A stretch of 64,000 bases of DNA from a bacterium (lineage in GTDB: Bacteria; Krumholzibacteriota; Krumholzibacteriia; LZORAL124-64-63). A program made the translations under genes and the position numbers. Location of the stretch: NCBI GenBank assembly GCA_016703265.1, contig JADJCK010000006.1, forward strand, positions 1 to 64,000, in the 5' to 3' direction. Below, in pieces: positions 1 to 10,302 of this stretch; the stretch's first letter is position 1; every line of letters begins with the position of its first letter. The notes beneath the pieces were generated by a model, which did no database searches, was not told the DNA's origin, and saw nothing but the letters and a program-made list of their open reading frames with translations.

Positions 1-95
1 GCGGCGGCATCGTGCGTCGCCGTGCGCGCGAAATGACAATAGGCGCAGATCGACCCGCAGAACGGGACGTGGACGTACAACCCGAAAGTGTTCAC
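1..95 (-). CDS. hemW: Radical SAM HemW/HemN-like protein, N-terminal fragment (cut by window edge)
   Basis: Only the first 31 codons are present. Reading leftwards from a GTG at 95, the peptide contains the stretch LYVHVPFC followed by the radical SAM cysteine motif CGSICAYC (CX3CX2C). This N-terminus is characteristic of the HemW/HemN (oxygen-independent coproporphyrinogen oxidase-like) family, where the cysteines hold the 4Fe-4S cluster that cleaves S-adenosylmethionine. The GTG lies one base after the lepB stop codon, so the gene is the next member of a lepA-lepB-hemW transcription unit, an order found in many bacteria. HemW (heme chaperone) is more likely than HemN because of this neighbourhood, but the rest of the protein is outside the window. 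Confidence 0.72.
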   Translation of the reverse strand, partial: MNTFGLYVHVPFCGSICAYCHFARTATHDAA

Positions 96-96
96 G

Positions 97-878
97 CTAG
101 CGGATCGCGTCGCCCAGCCGCGAGAACCGCGGCAGGTGTCGCTCGTTGTCCCACGACCAGTAGATGAACAACGCCTTGCCCTTGATCAGCTTCGTGTCCA
201 GCGGACCCCAGTACCGGCTGTCCATGCTGTTGTAGCGGTTGTCGCCCATCATGAAGATGTGGCCGGCGGGCACCACGTAGGGATTGGGCAGGCCTTCCAG
301 GGGAAGCTGTGGTTGCGCGCGTTGCGCACGTAGGAACCCTGGTCCTTCTTCGCGCGCGGCGGCGGGCAGCTTTCCGGGTCGGTCCAGGTGGGGATGCAGG
401 AATGGTCGCCGCCGTACTGGCCGAGATTGCTCTCGTAGACCTTGCCGTTCACGTAGAGCACGCCCTCGCGAACAGCCACGCTGTCGCCGGCGACGGCCAC
501 GCAGCGCTTGATGTAGTCGAGGTTCCGGTCGCGCGGGTACTCGAAGACGATGATGTCGCCCTGCCGCGGCTCGCGGAGCGCCGGCAGCTTCAACACCGGC
601 AGGCCGTCGATCAACGTCCAGTTCACCAGTGGAATGCGGATGCGGTCGGGGCTCTTGGCGCCGTAGAGGAACTTGTTCACGAACAGGAAATCGCCGATCT
701 GCAGCGTCTCGAGCATCGAACCGGTGGGGATGCGGAAAGCCTGGAAGATGAACTGCCTGAGCACGAGCGCGATGAGCAGCGCCGACCCGATCGAGCGGAT
801 GTACTCCACGACCACGTGGCGCTTGCGTGCGGGCGGACGGACCTGGCCGACGCGGTTGCGCTTCTTCAACCCGAACAT
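97..878 (-). CDS. lepB: Signal peptidase I, with one frameshift
   Basis: Membrane-bound serine protease that removes signal peptides from Sec and Tat substrates on the outer face of the inner membrane. One membrane segment lies at about residues 32-48, directly followed by the catalytic-serine motif PTGSM (Ser54). The general-base lysine is Lys124 in DYIKRCVAVAGD, and the conserved C-terminal box GDNRYNSMDSRYWG is present. The start at 878 has a strong GGGGAGGAA ribosome site. The frame breaks near 300: adding one base to the G4 run at 300-303 joins the two halves as HSFPLEGLPNPYVVPAGH and gives about 260 residues, a normal length. The stop is TAG. It follows lepA by 25 bases and precedes hemW by one base, so the three are probably co-transcribed. 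A consensus error is more likely than a real mutation in an essential gene. Confidence 0.9.
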
Positions 879-903
879 CGTTCCTCCCCAACCGCGACGG
901 CGG

Positions 904-2709
904 TCAGCGTTCGACCTTTAGCACGGCCAGGAAGGCTTCCTGCGGGATCTCCACAGCGCCGACCTGCTTCATGCGCTTCTTGCCTTCCTTCTGCTTCTCC
1001 CAGAGCTTGCGCTTCCGGGTGATGTCGCCGCCGTAGCACTTGGCGGTCACGTTCTTGCGGAACGGCTGCACGGTCGTGCGCGCCAGGACGCGCGAGCCGA
1101 CGGCAGCCTGGATCGCCACGGCGAACATCTGGCGCGGGATCAGTTCCTTCAGCTTCTGGCACAGCTTCAGGCCCCAGCTGTAGGCATTGTCCTTGTGCAC
1201 GATGCAGGTCAGGGCATCCACATCGTCGCCGTTGATCTTCAGGTCCAGGCGCACCAGGTCGTCGGCCCGGTGACGCAGGTATTCGTAGTCGAGCGAGGCG
1301 TAACCCTTCGTGACCGACTTCAGCTTGTCGTAGTAGTCGACCACGAGTTCGTTGAGCGGCAGGTCGAACTCCAGGTTCACGCGCTCGACGTCCAGGTACT
1401 CCATCTTCGTCTGCACGCCGCGACGATCCAGTGAGATCTGGATCACCGCGCCCACGAATTCCTTGGGCGTGATCACCGAGGCCCTGACGATGGGCTCGCG
1501 GATCTCGGCGATGATCTTCGGGTCCGGCAACAGCGCCGGGTTCTCGCAGACCTGCACCGTGCCGTCGCGCAGCAGCACCTCGTACTCCACGTTCGGCAAC
1601 GTCGCGATCAGGTTCAGGCCGTACTAGCGCTCGAGCCGCTCCTGCACGATCTCAAGGTGCAGCAGGCCCAGGAACCCGCAGCGGAAACCGAAACCGAGCG
1701 CTGCCGACGTCTCCTTCTCCCAGGTCAGCGAGGCGTCGTTCAGCTGCAGCTTCTGCAGCGCGTCGAGCAGGTCGTTGTACTGGTCGTTCTCCGTCGGGTA
1801 CAGGCCCGAGAACACCATCGGCTTGGCCTCGGCGTAGCCGGGCCACGGCGCCGCGCAGGGCGTCTCGGCCAGCGTGATGGTGTCGCCCACCCGCACATGC
1901 CGCACGTCCTTGGCACCGGTAGCGATGTAGCCCACCTCGCCCGCCGACAGGCCCTTCTGCGAGACACGGGCCAGCTGGAACCAGCCGATGTCCCCCACCT
2001 CGAACTGCCGCTCGTTGGAGAAGACGCGGATCTTCTGGCCCTTGCGGATCGAACCGGTGAACATGCGCACATAGGCCACGGCGCCGACGTAGGAGTCGAA
2101 CATCGAGTCGAAGATCAGGGCCTGGGCCGGCGCGTCCGGGTCGCCCTTCGGGTGCGGCACGCGATCGACCACCGCGCGCAGCAGTTCCTGGATGCCGACG
2201 CCTGTCTTGGCGCTGACCTTGATGATCTCCTCGGGCGCGCAGCCGATGAGGTCGACGAACTGCTCGGTGACATAGTCCACGCGCGCGGCCGCAAGGTCGA
2301 TCTTGTTGATGACCGGGATGATCGCCAGGTCATGCTCGAGCGCCAGGTACAGGTTGTTGATCGTCTGCGCCTGCACACCCTGCACGGCATCGACAACCAG
2401 CAGCGCGCCTTCACAGGCGGCCAGCGAACGGCTGACCTCGTAGTGGAAGTCGACGTGCCCCGGGGTGTCGATCAGGTTGAGCACCCAGTCGCGGCCCTCG
2501 GGGTCGCGGTAGTCCATGCGCACGGGGTGGCTCTTGATGGTGATGCCGCGCTCGCGCTCGAGGTCCATCGAGTCGAGCACCTGTGCCTGCATATCCTTGC
2601 CGGTGAGCGTGCCGGTGACCTCGAGCAGCCGGTCGGCCAGCGTGCTCTTGCCGTGGTCAATGTGCGCGATGATGCAGAAGTTTCGCGCGCGTTCGCGGTC
2701 GAAGGCCAT
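904..2709 (-). CDS. lepA: Elongation factor 4 (LepA), interrupted by an in-frame TAG
   Basis: Ribosome-associated translational GTPase (EF4). G-domain motifs are clear: AHIDHGKST (G1), DTPGH (G3) and NKID (G4), followed by the family's C-terminal half ending in a basic KRKLWEKQKEGKKRMK stretch. I chose the ATG at 2709, which starts MAFDRERARNFCIIAHIDHG; in-frame codons further upstream do not look like LepA. The span is 602 codons including the stop, matching the usual length of about 600. At 1624-1626 the frame contains TAG in LER-TAG-YGLNLIATLPNVEY, where relatives such as E. coli LepA have Glu (LEREYDLDL). Sequence on both sides is intact and in the same frame, so only one base (GAG to TAG) is involved. 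Either a consensus error, a true nonsense mutation or read-through would explain it. lepB follows 25 bases downstream. Confidence 0.88.
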
Positions 2710-2824
2710 GCGGCGGTCACCTGTCGGCTGAGGGACGGGTCCTGTGGGCACCGGATCGGCTGATCCGGCAGCGACGGTCCCGGCGGCAACGGGCATCAGG
2801 GCGGCGGGAACCGCCTCCCATGCC

Positions 2825-2850
2825 AAAAACCGCGACCCTGAGGGGTCGCG
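2825..2850 (-). terminator. Intrinsic terminator after the DUF5683 gene
   Basis: Perfect 8-bp stem CGCGACCC/GGGTCGCG (2831-2838 and 2843-2850) with a TGAG loop, followed on the minus strand by GTTTTTGG. It lies 18 bases past the stop of the DUF5683 gene and before lepA. Confidence 0.75.
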
Positions 2851-2868
2851 CCGTGACAAAGATAGGGG

Positions 2869-3641
2869 TCAGAACCCCTTTCGCCACTGGAAAACGGTGA
2901 CTTCGGGCCCGCTGCCGGCGCTGACGGCCGGTCCGGAGCCCACCGGCCCGAACACATCCTCCCAGCGGTCGGGGACCGGCACCGCGTCCTCGTCGAAGTT
3001 GAACAGGTGGGCGCCGACATAGGCGTCGAGCGCGATGATCAGCAGCGCACCGCCCGACCACCAGACGAAATCGCGCATCTGTTCCTTGTGCTCGGCCGCC
3101 AGGCTCGCGACGAACCCGCCGCGCAGGTCCCCGTCGGGCAGTGTTTCCGCGAACTCGAGGTCGCGCCGCGCCTGGCGATCGCGCGACAGGAGGTTGCTCC
3201 AGAAGTACATCTCAGCGCCGAAGGCCAGCGCCGCGCGCCAACCGCCGTCGGCATAGAGTTGTCCCCAGCCGGGAAACAGCGGCGTCATGAGCACGGCGCC
3301 CGTCGCATTGACGCCCGTGGCCCAGAGGTTCGGGGCGGCCGGGTCGGCGTTGACGGCCCCTCGGCGGGCTTGTCGCTGCTCCCGCCAATGACCGCATCAC
3401 TGGTCTCGTCGCTGACCGCGCCGCCGATGGTCACCGCAGGCGCCACCGTCGCCGCCGAATCGGGCATCACCGCCGGCAGCGAAGGCGTCGCCGGGGCGTC
3501 CGCCACGGTCGCAGCGGCAGGCCCTGCCGCCACGAGCGCGACGAGTACGACCGCCAGCGGCAGGAACCGCCCCCGGACACGGGCCGAGGTCGCCGGCCAT
3601 TGCCGTGCACGCTCGTCCAGGGCCACCGGTTCAGCGGTCAT
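2869..3641 (-). CDS. DUF5683-like secreted/membrane protein, with one frameshift
   Basis: Function unknown. The ATG at 3641, preceded by GGAAAGG, starts a protein with a basic N-terminus and a hydrophobic segment (PLAVVLVALVAAGPAAATVA) typical of a signal peptide. After a low-complexity Ala/Pro/Thr linker comes the small conserved region seen in DUF5683 proteins: PGWGQLYADGGW, then two hydrophobic stretches around ALAFGAEMYFW and ALLIIALDAYVGAHLF. Restoring one base in the C4 run at 3357-3360 joins the N- and C-terminal parts as EGAVNADPAAPNLWATGV and gives about 257 residues. Such proteins are common in Bacteroidota and related phyla, often as inner-membrane or periplasmic proteins. Nothing nearby indicates a partner; tRNA-Sec lies just upstream and lepA downstream. 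Confidence 0.68.
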
Positions 3642-3790
3642 CGGGAGTGCCTTTCCAAGCGGGAAGCGGCAAGCGGGAACAGGGGTGGACGCCGCCGGGG
3701 CGCCGCGCCGGGCCCGAAGCCCAGGCAACCCCGGCCGGCCGCTCCGGGTTCCGGCCGCGACCGCCCGGCGGGGACGCCGGGCGGGCAGAG

Positions 3791-3888
3791 TGGCGGGAAT
3801 GTGTGGGAATCGAACCCACCTCGGACGGTAAACGCGCCCGACTGAAGGATTTGAAGTCCCCGGGGCCCACCAGGACCCATTCATTCCC
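3791..3888 (-). tRNA. selC: tRNA-Sec (anticodon TCA)
   Basis: A 98-base minus-strand gene with the hallmarks of bacterial selenocysteine tRNA: the anticodon-arm sequence GGACTTCAAATCC with anticodon TCA, a long variable arm, a GTGGG-TTCGATT-CCCAC T arm, an extended acceptor stem (GGGAATG with CATTCCC) and an encoded GCCA 3' end. The anticodon arm is almost identical to E. coli selC. It implies that UGA is decoded as selenocysteine somewhere in this genome. No selA, selB, selD or selenoprotein gene is visible in this window. Confidence 0.92.
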
Positions 3889-3938
3889 GCCTGATCTGCA
3901 GGTGGGAACCCGCGGGGCCAGCTGGCCCCGCGACGGGG

Positions 3939-4319
3939 TCAAGCATACGCCACGAGTTCCACTTCGACCAGCACATCCTTGGGCAGCCGCGAGACTTCGA
4001 CCACGCTGCGCGCCGGCGGCTCGCCGGGGAAGAACGTCGCATAGACCTCGTTGATGGCCCCGAACTGCCCCATGTCGCGGATGAACACCGTGGCCTTGAC
4101 CACGTCGTTCATCGTCAGCCCGGCCGCCTCGACGATGCCCTTGGCGTTGAGCAGCGCCTGCCGCGCCTGCTCGGCCGCCGTGGCCCCCACCACTTCCATG
4201 GTCTTCGGGTCGAGCGGGATCTGCCCCGCCGTGAACAGGAATCCCCCCGCGCGCACGCCCTGGTTGTAGGGCCCGATGGCGCCCGGCGCCTTGTCCGTCC
4301 TGATGATCTGCCGGCTCAT
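3939..4319 (-). CDS. ridA: RidA family enamine/imine deaminase
   Basis: Small trimeric protein that hydrolyses reactive 2-aminoacrylate-type enamines and imines released by PLP enzymes, preventing damage to other PLP enzymes. The 126 residues match the family length. Signature segments are IGPYNQGVRAGGFLFTAGQIPLDP near the N-terminus (read here in two parts, IGPYNQG and FTAGQIPLDP), VVKATVFIRDM in the middle, and the C-terminal SRLPKDVLVEVELVAYA; in the family the arginine of the last segment binds the substrate carboxylate. The ATG at 4319 has a GGAGGCGGAG ribosome site. It stands alone between glmS and tRNA-Sec with its own upstream gap, so it is probably a single-gene unit. Confidence 0.93.
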   Translation of the reverse strand: MSRQIIRTDKAPGAIGPYNQGVRAGGFLFTAGQIPLDPKTMEVVGATAAEQARQALLNAKGIVEAAGLTMNDVVKATVFIRDMGQFGAINEVYATFFPGEPPARSVVEVSRLPKDVLVEVELVAYA

Positions 4320-4548
4320 GCTCCGCCTCCGTCTTCAGGTTCGCAGTCCACACACCCCGCGATTGTCGCACCGGTCCGCACCCGCGACAAGCCCTCACCC
4401 GGCAAGTCCGCGAAGCCGCTACGGCGATGCAGGCGCGAGCAATCTCGGCAATGCGTCTTCGGCGATGCAGGCGCGAGGGACGGCTCGCGCGAGGGGCTCG
4501 CGTAGGCGCCTGGAGCCATGGATGGCGGAAGGCGCCGGAACGCGAGCA

Positions 4549-4573
4549 GGGCGGCGACACGATGTCGCCGCCC
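4549..4573. terminator. Perfect hairpin downstream of glmS
   Basis: GGGCGGCGAC (4549-4558) and GTCGCCGCCC (4564-4573) form a 10-bp perfect stem with an ACGAT loop, 30 bases past the glmS stop. There is no T tract, so it may end transcription with Rho or only protect the 3' end. The rest of the 283-base gap (4320-4602) holds two copies of a short GGCGATGCAGGCGCGAG element and no gene. Confidence 0.45.
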
Positions 4574-4602
4574 CGCGGCCCCTCGCGAAGCATCCCTCGC
4601 GC

Positions 4603-6423
<1,821 letters not shown>

Positions 6424-6473
6424 GGGCTGAGTCTCCTTGGGCGACGGCCCCCGCAGGGACCGGATCGCGCGTA

Positions 6474-7816
6474 TCAGGCTTGTTTCACGCGGTTTATAAG
6501 TTCGACCGCGGCGCTCTCGTCTTTAGCTTCGGCTATGATCCGCACTGCCGGCTCGGTATTCGACGATCGCACGTGCACCCAGGCATCGGCCCCGGTCCAT
6601 TTGACCCCGTCGCGCCGGTCGATCTCGCCCGGCCCCAGCTTTTCCAGCCGGTGCACGAGAGCGTCGCCGGACGGGAAATCCGGGTCCTCCACCTTCGTCT
6701 TGACCATGGCCACCGGCGGCAGTTCGGCCGCCAGCTGCGCCAGGCTCGCCTTCCGGTCAGCCAGGTGCTGCAGAAGCATGGCGATGCCTACCAGGGAGTC
6801 GCGCCCGGCGTGGACCGCGGGGTAGATGACGCCCCCGTTGCCCTCGCCCCCCAGGACACAGCCTTTTCCGAGGATGGTCTCGACCACGTTCGCTTCACCC
6901 ACCGGGGTCCGCCACACGCGGCGCCCGTGCCGGGCCGCCACCTTCTCGATCAGGCCGGTCGTCGACAGGTTCACCGCCAGGTCGCCCGGCGAGCCGGCCG
7001 GCGTGCGCCCGAGCAGGAAATCGGCCGCCAGGACCAGCGTCATCTCCTCGCTCAGGGCCGTCCCGGCGCCATCCACGAGGGCCAGGCGGTCGGCGTCCGG
7101 GTCCACGGCCACGCCGAGGTCGGCGCCCTGCCGGCGCACCTCGTCGCAAAGGTCCTTCAGGTGGGCCGGCGTCGGCTCCGGGTCATGGGGGAAGTTGCCC
7201 GTCAGGCCGCAGTAGAGCGGCGTACAGCGCACGCCGAGCCTCTCGAGCAGCCGCGGCACGATGGAGCCGCCGGCGCCCTCGACCGCGTCGACCACGACGT
7301 GCAGCCCGCGCGCCCGGATGGCCGCCACGTCCAGCCAGGGCACGGCGCACACCGCGTCCAGGTGCAGGTCGTCGGCGCCCGCCTGCAGCGTCACGTGGCC
7401 GAGTCGGTCCCAGCCCACGTGGCCGTCGCCGGCCTCGAGCCGCTTCGTCACTTCGGCATTGTCGGCGGCGCTGAGGAACAGGCCGTCGCCGCGCAGGAAC
7501 TCAGCGCATTCCACTGCTGCGGGTTGTGGCTGGCGGTGATGATGATGCCGCCCACGGCCGGGCCGTGCTGCACCGCGACTTCGGTCGTCGGCGTGGTGGC
7601 GATGCCGATGTCCACGACATCGTGGCCGGTCGAGTTCAGCGCGGCGGTCACCGCCGACAGCACCATCGGCCCGCTCGGGCGCGTGTCGCGCCCCACGACC
7701 ACCGGGCCCGGCGGCAGCCAGGCGCCGAACGCGCTGGCCCAGCGCGCCACACCGACGGCATCGAGCCCGTCACCGATCACACCACGGATACCGGAAATGC
7801 TGACGCGCAAAGGCAT
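6474..7816 (-). CDS. glmM: Phosphoglucosamine mutase (phosphohexomutase family), with one frameshift
   Basis: Converts glucosamine-6-phosphate to glucosamine-1-phosphate, directly after GlmS. The phosphoserine loop TASHNP gives Ser96, the metal loop is DPDADRLALVDG, the sugar-recognition loop GEGNGGVIYP and the phosphate-binding loop SSNTEPAVRIIAE. GEGNGG is the variant typical of the archaeal/Bacteroidota-like phosphoglucosamine mutases, whereas PMM/PGM enzymes usually have GEMSGH. The frame breaks at about 7500: one missing T (plus strand) restores NALKFLRGDGLFLS and gives about 447 residues. Activity on other hexose phosphates cannot be excluded from sequence alone. Its position upstream of glmS supports the GlmM call. 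Confidence 0.87.
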
Positions 7817-7897
7817 GCAAAGTCCCCCTGGAACGTTTCGAGTCAGGACACCGATATGTCAGCGGACTGTAACGCCGCGGCAATCCCCACAACACAC

Positions 7898-7932
7898 AAA
7901 AAAACCCGTGCCACCGCCAATGGCGGCACGGG
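7898..7932 (-). terminator. Intrinsic terminator after the tRNA-Phe/tRNA-Thr pair
   Basis: CCCGTGCC/GGCACGGG (7905-7912 and 7925-7932) form a GC-rich stem, extended by further pairing around the loop. On the minus strand it is followed by seven T residues (plus-strand A run 7898-7904). It lies 25 bases past the tRNA-Thr 3' end. Confidence 0.85.
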
Positions 7933-7957
7933 CTGTAATCTCGCGGCGGGGACGGTC

Positions 7958-8033
7958 TGGAGCTGGTGCGCGGAATTGAACCGCGGACCTGCTCATTACG
8001 AGTGAGCTGCTCTACCAGCTGAGCTACACCAGC
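7958..8033 (-). tRNA. tRNA-Thr (anticodon CGT)
   Basis: 76 bases. Acceptor GCTGGTG/CACCAGC, D arm AGCTCAGCTGGTAGAGC, anticodon loop CTCGTAA with CGT, T arm around GGTTCAATTCC, and an encoded CCA end (7958-7960). It sits 15 bases downstream of tRNA-Phe and shares its terminator. Confidence 0.95.
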
Positions 8034-8048
8034 TCCAAAAAGACCGGG

Positions 8049-8124
8049 TGGTGCCTGGGGGCGGAGTCGAACCACCGACACCATGATTTTCAGTCATGTG
8101 CTCTACCAACTGAGCTACCCAGGC
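8049..8124 (-). tRNA. tRNA-Phe (anticodon GAA)
   Basis: 76 bases. Acceptor GCCTGGG/CCCAGGC, anticodon loop CTGAAAA with GAA, T loop GGTTCGACTCC, encoded ACCA end. First gene of a two-tRNA transcript with tRNA-Thr. Confidence 0.95.
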
Positions 8125-8219
8125 ACCCGATGCCGCCGCCGGCGGCGAACGGGCAATAAAACACGGCCGGCAAACCGTTGTCAAGGCAGGAGGATGTGGT
8201 TTTTTCCCGCCGGCGCCGC

Positions 8220-8624
8220 CTAGGCGCTGCGCCGCGCCGTGAGCTGGTGGATCGTCGAGACGATCTCCTCCATTTCGAACGGCTTGTACATGCAGGCATC
8301 GGCCCGCGACCAGGTGGCGATGAACTTCTCGCGGTCGCGCGTGTCCACCTTGCGGGCGGTCAGGAGCATGATCGGGAAGGGCGCCGACTGCGGGTCGTTG
8401 TCCATCCACTCCTTCAGCATGCGGCTGACTTCGTAGCCGTTGCAGCCCGGAAGCATCACGTCGAGGATCATGAAATCGGGCGGCACGCGCTTGGCCTTCT
8501 CCAGGCCCTCGAGCCCGTCGGCGGCCGTGGCCACGTCGAAACCGCGCCTGGCCAGGCTGAATTCCAGCGTTTCCAGGATGTCCGGTTCGTCGTCCACCAC
8601 GAGGACTTTCAGCGCTCGGTCCAT
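8220..8624 (-). CDS. Single-domain response regulator
   Basis: A CheY-like receiver of 134 residues with no output domain. Acidic-pocket residues Asp11 and Asp12 (VVDDEPD), phosphoacceptor Asp55 (ILDVMLPG), Thr89 (LLTA) and Lys114 (YKPFE) are all present. The ATG at 8624 is the start that leaves the receiver fold complete; reading further upstream adds unrelated sequence. It follows the histidine kinase gene by 40 bases on the same strand, so the kinase is its likely phosphodonor. Without a DNA-binding domain it must act by protein contact or as a phosphorelay intermediate. The 95-base gap to tRNA-Phe holds nothing I recognise. Confidence 0.9.
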   Translation of the reverse strand: MDRALKVLVVDDEPDILETLEFSLARRGFDVATAADGLEGLEKAKRVPPDFMILDVMLPGCNGYEVSRMLKEWMDNDPQSAPFPIMLLTARKVDTRDREKFIATWSRADACMYKPFEMEEIVSTIHQLTARRSA

Positions 8625-8664
8625 GGTCCTGCCCTTTTCGTTTGCCGGGTTCCCCGCCGGCCGT

Positions 8665-10164
8665 CTACAGATTCCGCGAATTGCTATCGACCACATCCGC
8701 CCCGGGTTGACCCCCGAATGTCGGTACCGGGACCACCGGGGGCCCGGGAGCAGCCGCAGCCAGCCGCTGCCAGCTGCCCGTCCTGAACGGCGCGGCCCGA
8801 TCCCACCCGGCCGGATCCAGGACCGCAACCGCCAGCAGGCCGGGCGCCGGCTCGCAGGGCATGCCTGCGGTCCCCGGTGCCAGCCCCTGCAGCCGCGACT
8901 TCCAGCCCGCGACCACGGCCGGGGCGGCGGCGCCCTGGTCCCGTACGTCGAGCAGGGCGATGTGCCGGCCGGCAACCGGCGCTTGCGCTGCTGTGACTTC
9001 CCCGCTCCTGCGGGACAGGTCCGCCTGCAGGCGCGCCGCGGCCTGCAGCAGGCTGGCGCCCGAAGGATCGACCGGCAGCCGCACCCAGACGGTGGTGCCG
9101 GCGCCGGGAGCCGTCGCCAGGCTGACCTTGCCACCGTGCGCCTCGGCCAGGCGCCGCACGATGTGCAGGCCCAGCCCGGCGCCGCCCACGCGGCCGATCA
9201 ACTCGCACCGACCGCGCTCGAACGGTTCGAAGACGCGATCGACGACCTGCGGGTCGATGCCCGGCCCGTTGTCCTCGACCACGAGCGTGAACGTGCGCGC
9301 TTCCAGCCCGCAGGCACGCGCCAGTTCGGCTGCCGGCGGGTCGACGGGCGCCGGATGAGGGTCCAGCCACACACGCACTCGGCCTTCGGCCGGCACGTAC
9401 TTGCGGGAGTTGCCGACCAGGTTGGCCACGATCTGCACGATCTTGTCGCCGTCCACGCAGGCCTGGAAGTGGGCGGGAATGCCGCTCGTATCCAGGCGCG
9501 GTCCGGCCTGCCCGCTGCCGTCCTCGAACATCGCCAGTGCCTCGCGGAGCACCGGGCCAAGGTCGGTGACGCGGCAGTCCGCGTTGAGGCGCCCTGCATC
9601 GTCGCGGGAGATGTCGAGCAGGTCGCCGACCAGGCGGTCGAGCCGCGTCACGTTGCGCAGCGCCAGCTCCAGGAACCGCGACTGGTCGGGGTTCAAGGCG
9701 CCGGCGTCACCGCCCAGGACCAGCGACAGGCTGCTCTTCATCGACGCCAGCGGCGTGCGCAGCTCGTGGCTCAGCGTGCTGACGGTCTCGACCAGGTTGC
9801 GGCCCGCAGCGCCCGCCGTCCCGTCCGCCGCTTCGCGCAGCACGAGCACCACCATGCCTTCGCGTCGGTCGTCGCCGGCGGCCGTCAGTTCCAGGGCCGG
9901 CGCGTGCTCCTGCCGACCCTCGAGCACGGTCGCGGCCCCGGACATGGCCTGCAGCCGCACGGCCGCCGATTCCAGCCAGCGGCGCCACGCCGTCGGCCGC
10001 CCCCCGACCGAGGCTTCCAGCAACCGCCGCGCTTCCGGATTCCAGGCCGCCACCGCCCCGTCCGCCACCAGGACCAGCCCGACCGGCGCCTGGCGCCAGA
10101 CGTGCGCCAGGACCCGGGATGTGGGGTCCTCGCTGGGCTGAATCTGCCGGTTTCCGGATGGCAA
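8665..10164 (-). CDS. PAS-type sensor histidine kinase with an unusual C-terminal tail
   Basis: 499 residues, no membrane segment, so cytoplasmic. Residues about 15-115 resemble a PAS sensor (APVGLVLVADGAVAAWNPEARRLL fits its start). The H-box STLSHELRTPLASMK carries the phosphorylated His133. The ATPase domain has an N-box (NLVGNSRKY), G1 box (VVEDNGPGID), F box (FEPFERG) and G2 box (GAGLGLHIV). About 120 residues follow the ATPase domain; they are Ala/Pro-rich and I do not recognise them, though the stretch HIALLDVRDQ could be a degenerate receiver. The start is a TTG (10164) with a weak ribosome site, so the N-terminus is uncertain. The response regulator gene lies 40 bases downstream. Confidence 0.88.
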   Translation of the reverse strand: MPSGNRQIQPSEDPTSRVLAHVWRQAPVGLVLVADGAVAAWNPEARRLLEASVGGRPTAWRRWLESAAVRLQAMSGAATVLEGRQEHAPALELTAAGDDRREGMVVLVLREAADGTAGAAGRNLVETVSTLSHELRTPLASMKSSLSLVLGGDAGALNPDQSRFLELALRNVTRLDRLVGDLLDISRDDAGRLNADCRVTDLGPVLREALAMFEDGSGQAGPRLDTSGIPAHFQACVDGDKIVQIVANLVGNSRKYVPAEGRVRVWLDPHPAPVDPPAAELARACGLEARTFTLVVEDNGPGIDPQVVDRVFEPFERGRCELIGRVGGAGLGLHIVRRLAEAHGGKVSLATAPGAGTTVWVRLPVDPSGASLLQAAARLQADLSRRSGEVTAAQAPVAGRHIALLDVRDQGAAAPAVVAGWKSRLQGLAPGTAGMPCEPAPGLLAVAVLDPAGWDRAAPFRTGSWQRLAAAAPGPPVVPVPTFGGQPGADVVDSNSRNL

Positions 10165-10302
10165 CTTTTTCCCGCCGGTCGCTGATGTTCCGCGCGCGGG
10201 CCGCCCGGCCCCTTGCGCGACATGGGGTTGCGGGAATGGTCCCGTCCCTTGTCACGCGCGCCGGGCGAAAAACTGCAAGGGGGGTGCCACCGGTCGTGGC
10301 GG

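Noticed and set aside
3605..4054. Open frames across the tRNA-Sec region
   Set aside because: They read through the tRNA and lack protein-like composition or known motifs.
6424..6473. glmS ribozyme upstream of glmS
   Set aside because: Only 50 bases separate glmM and glmS, too short for the ribozyme.
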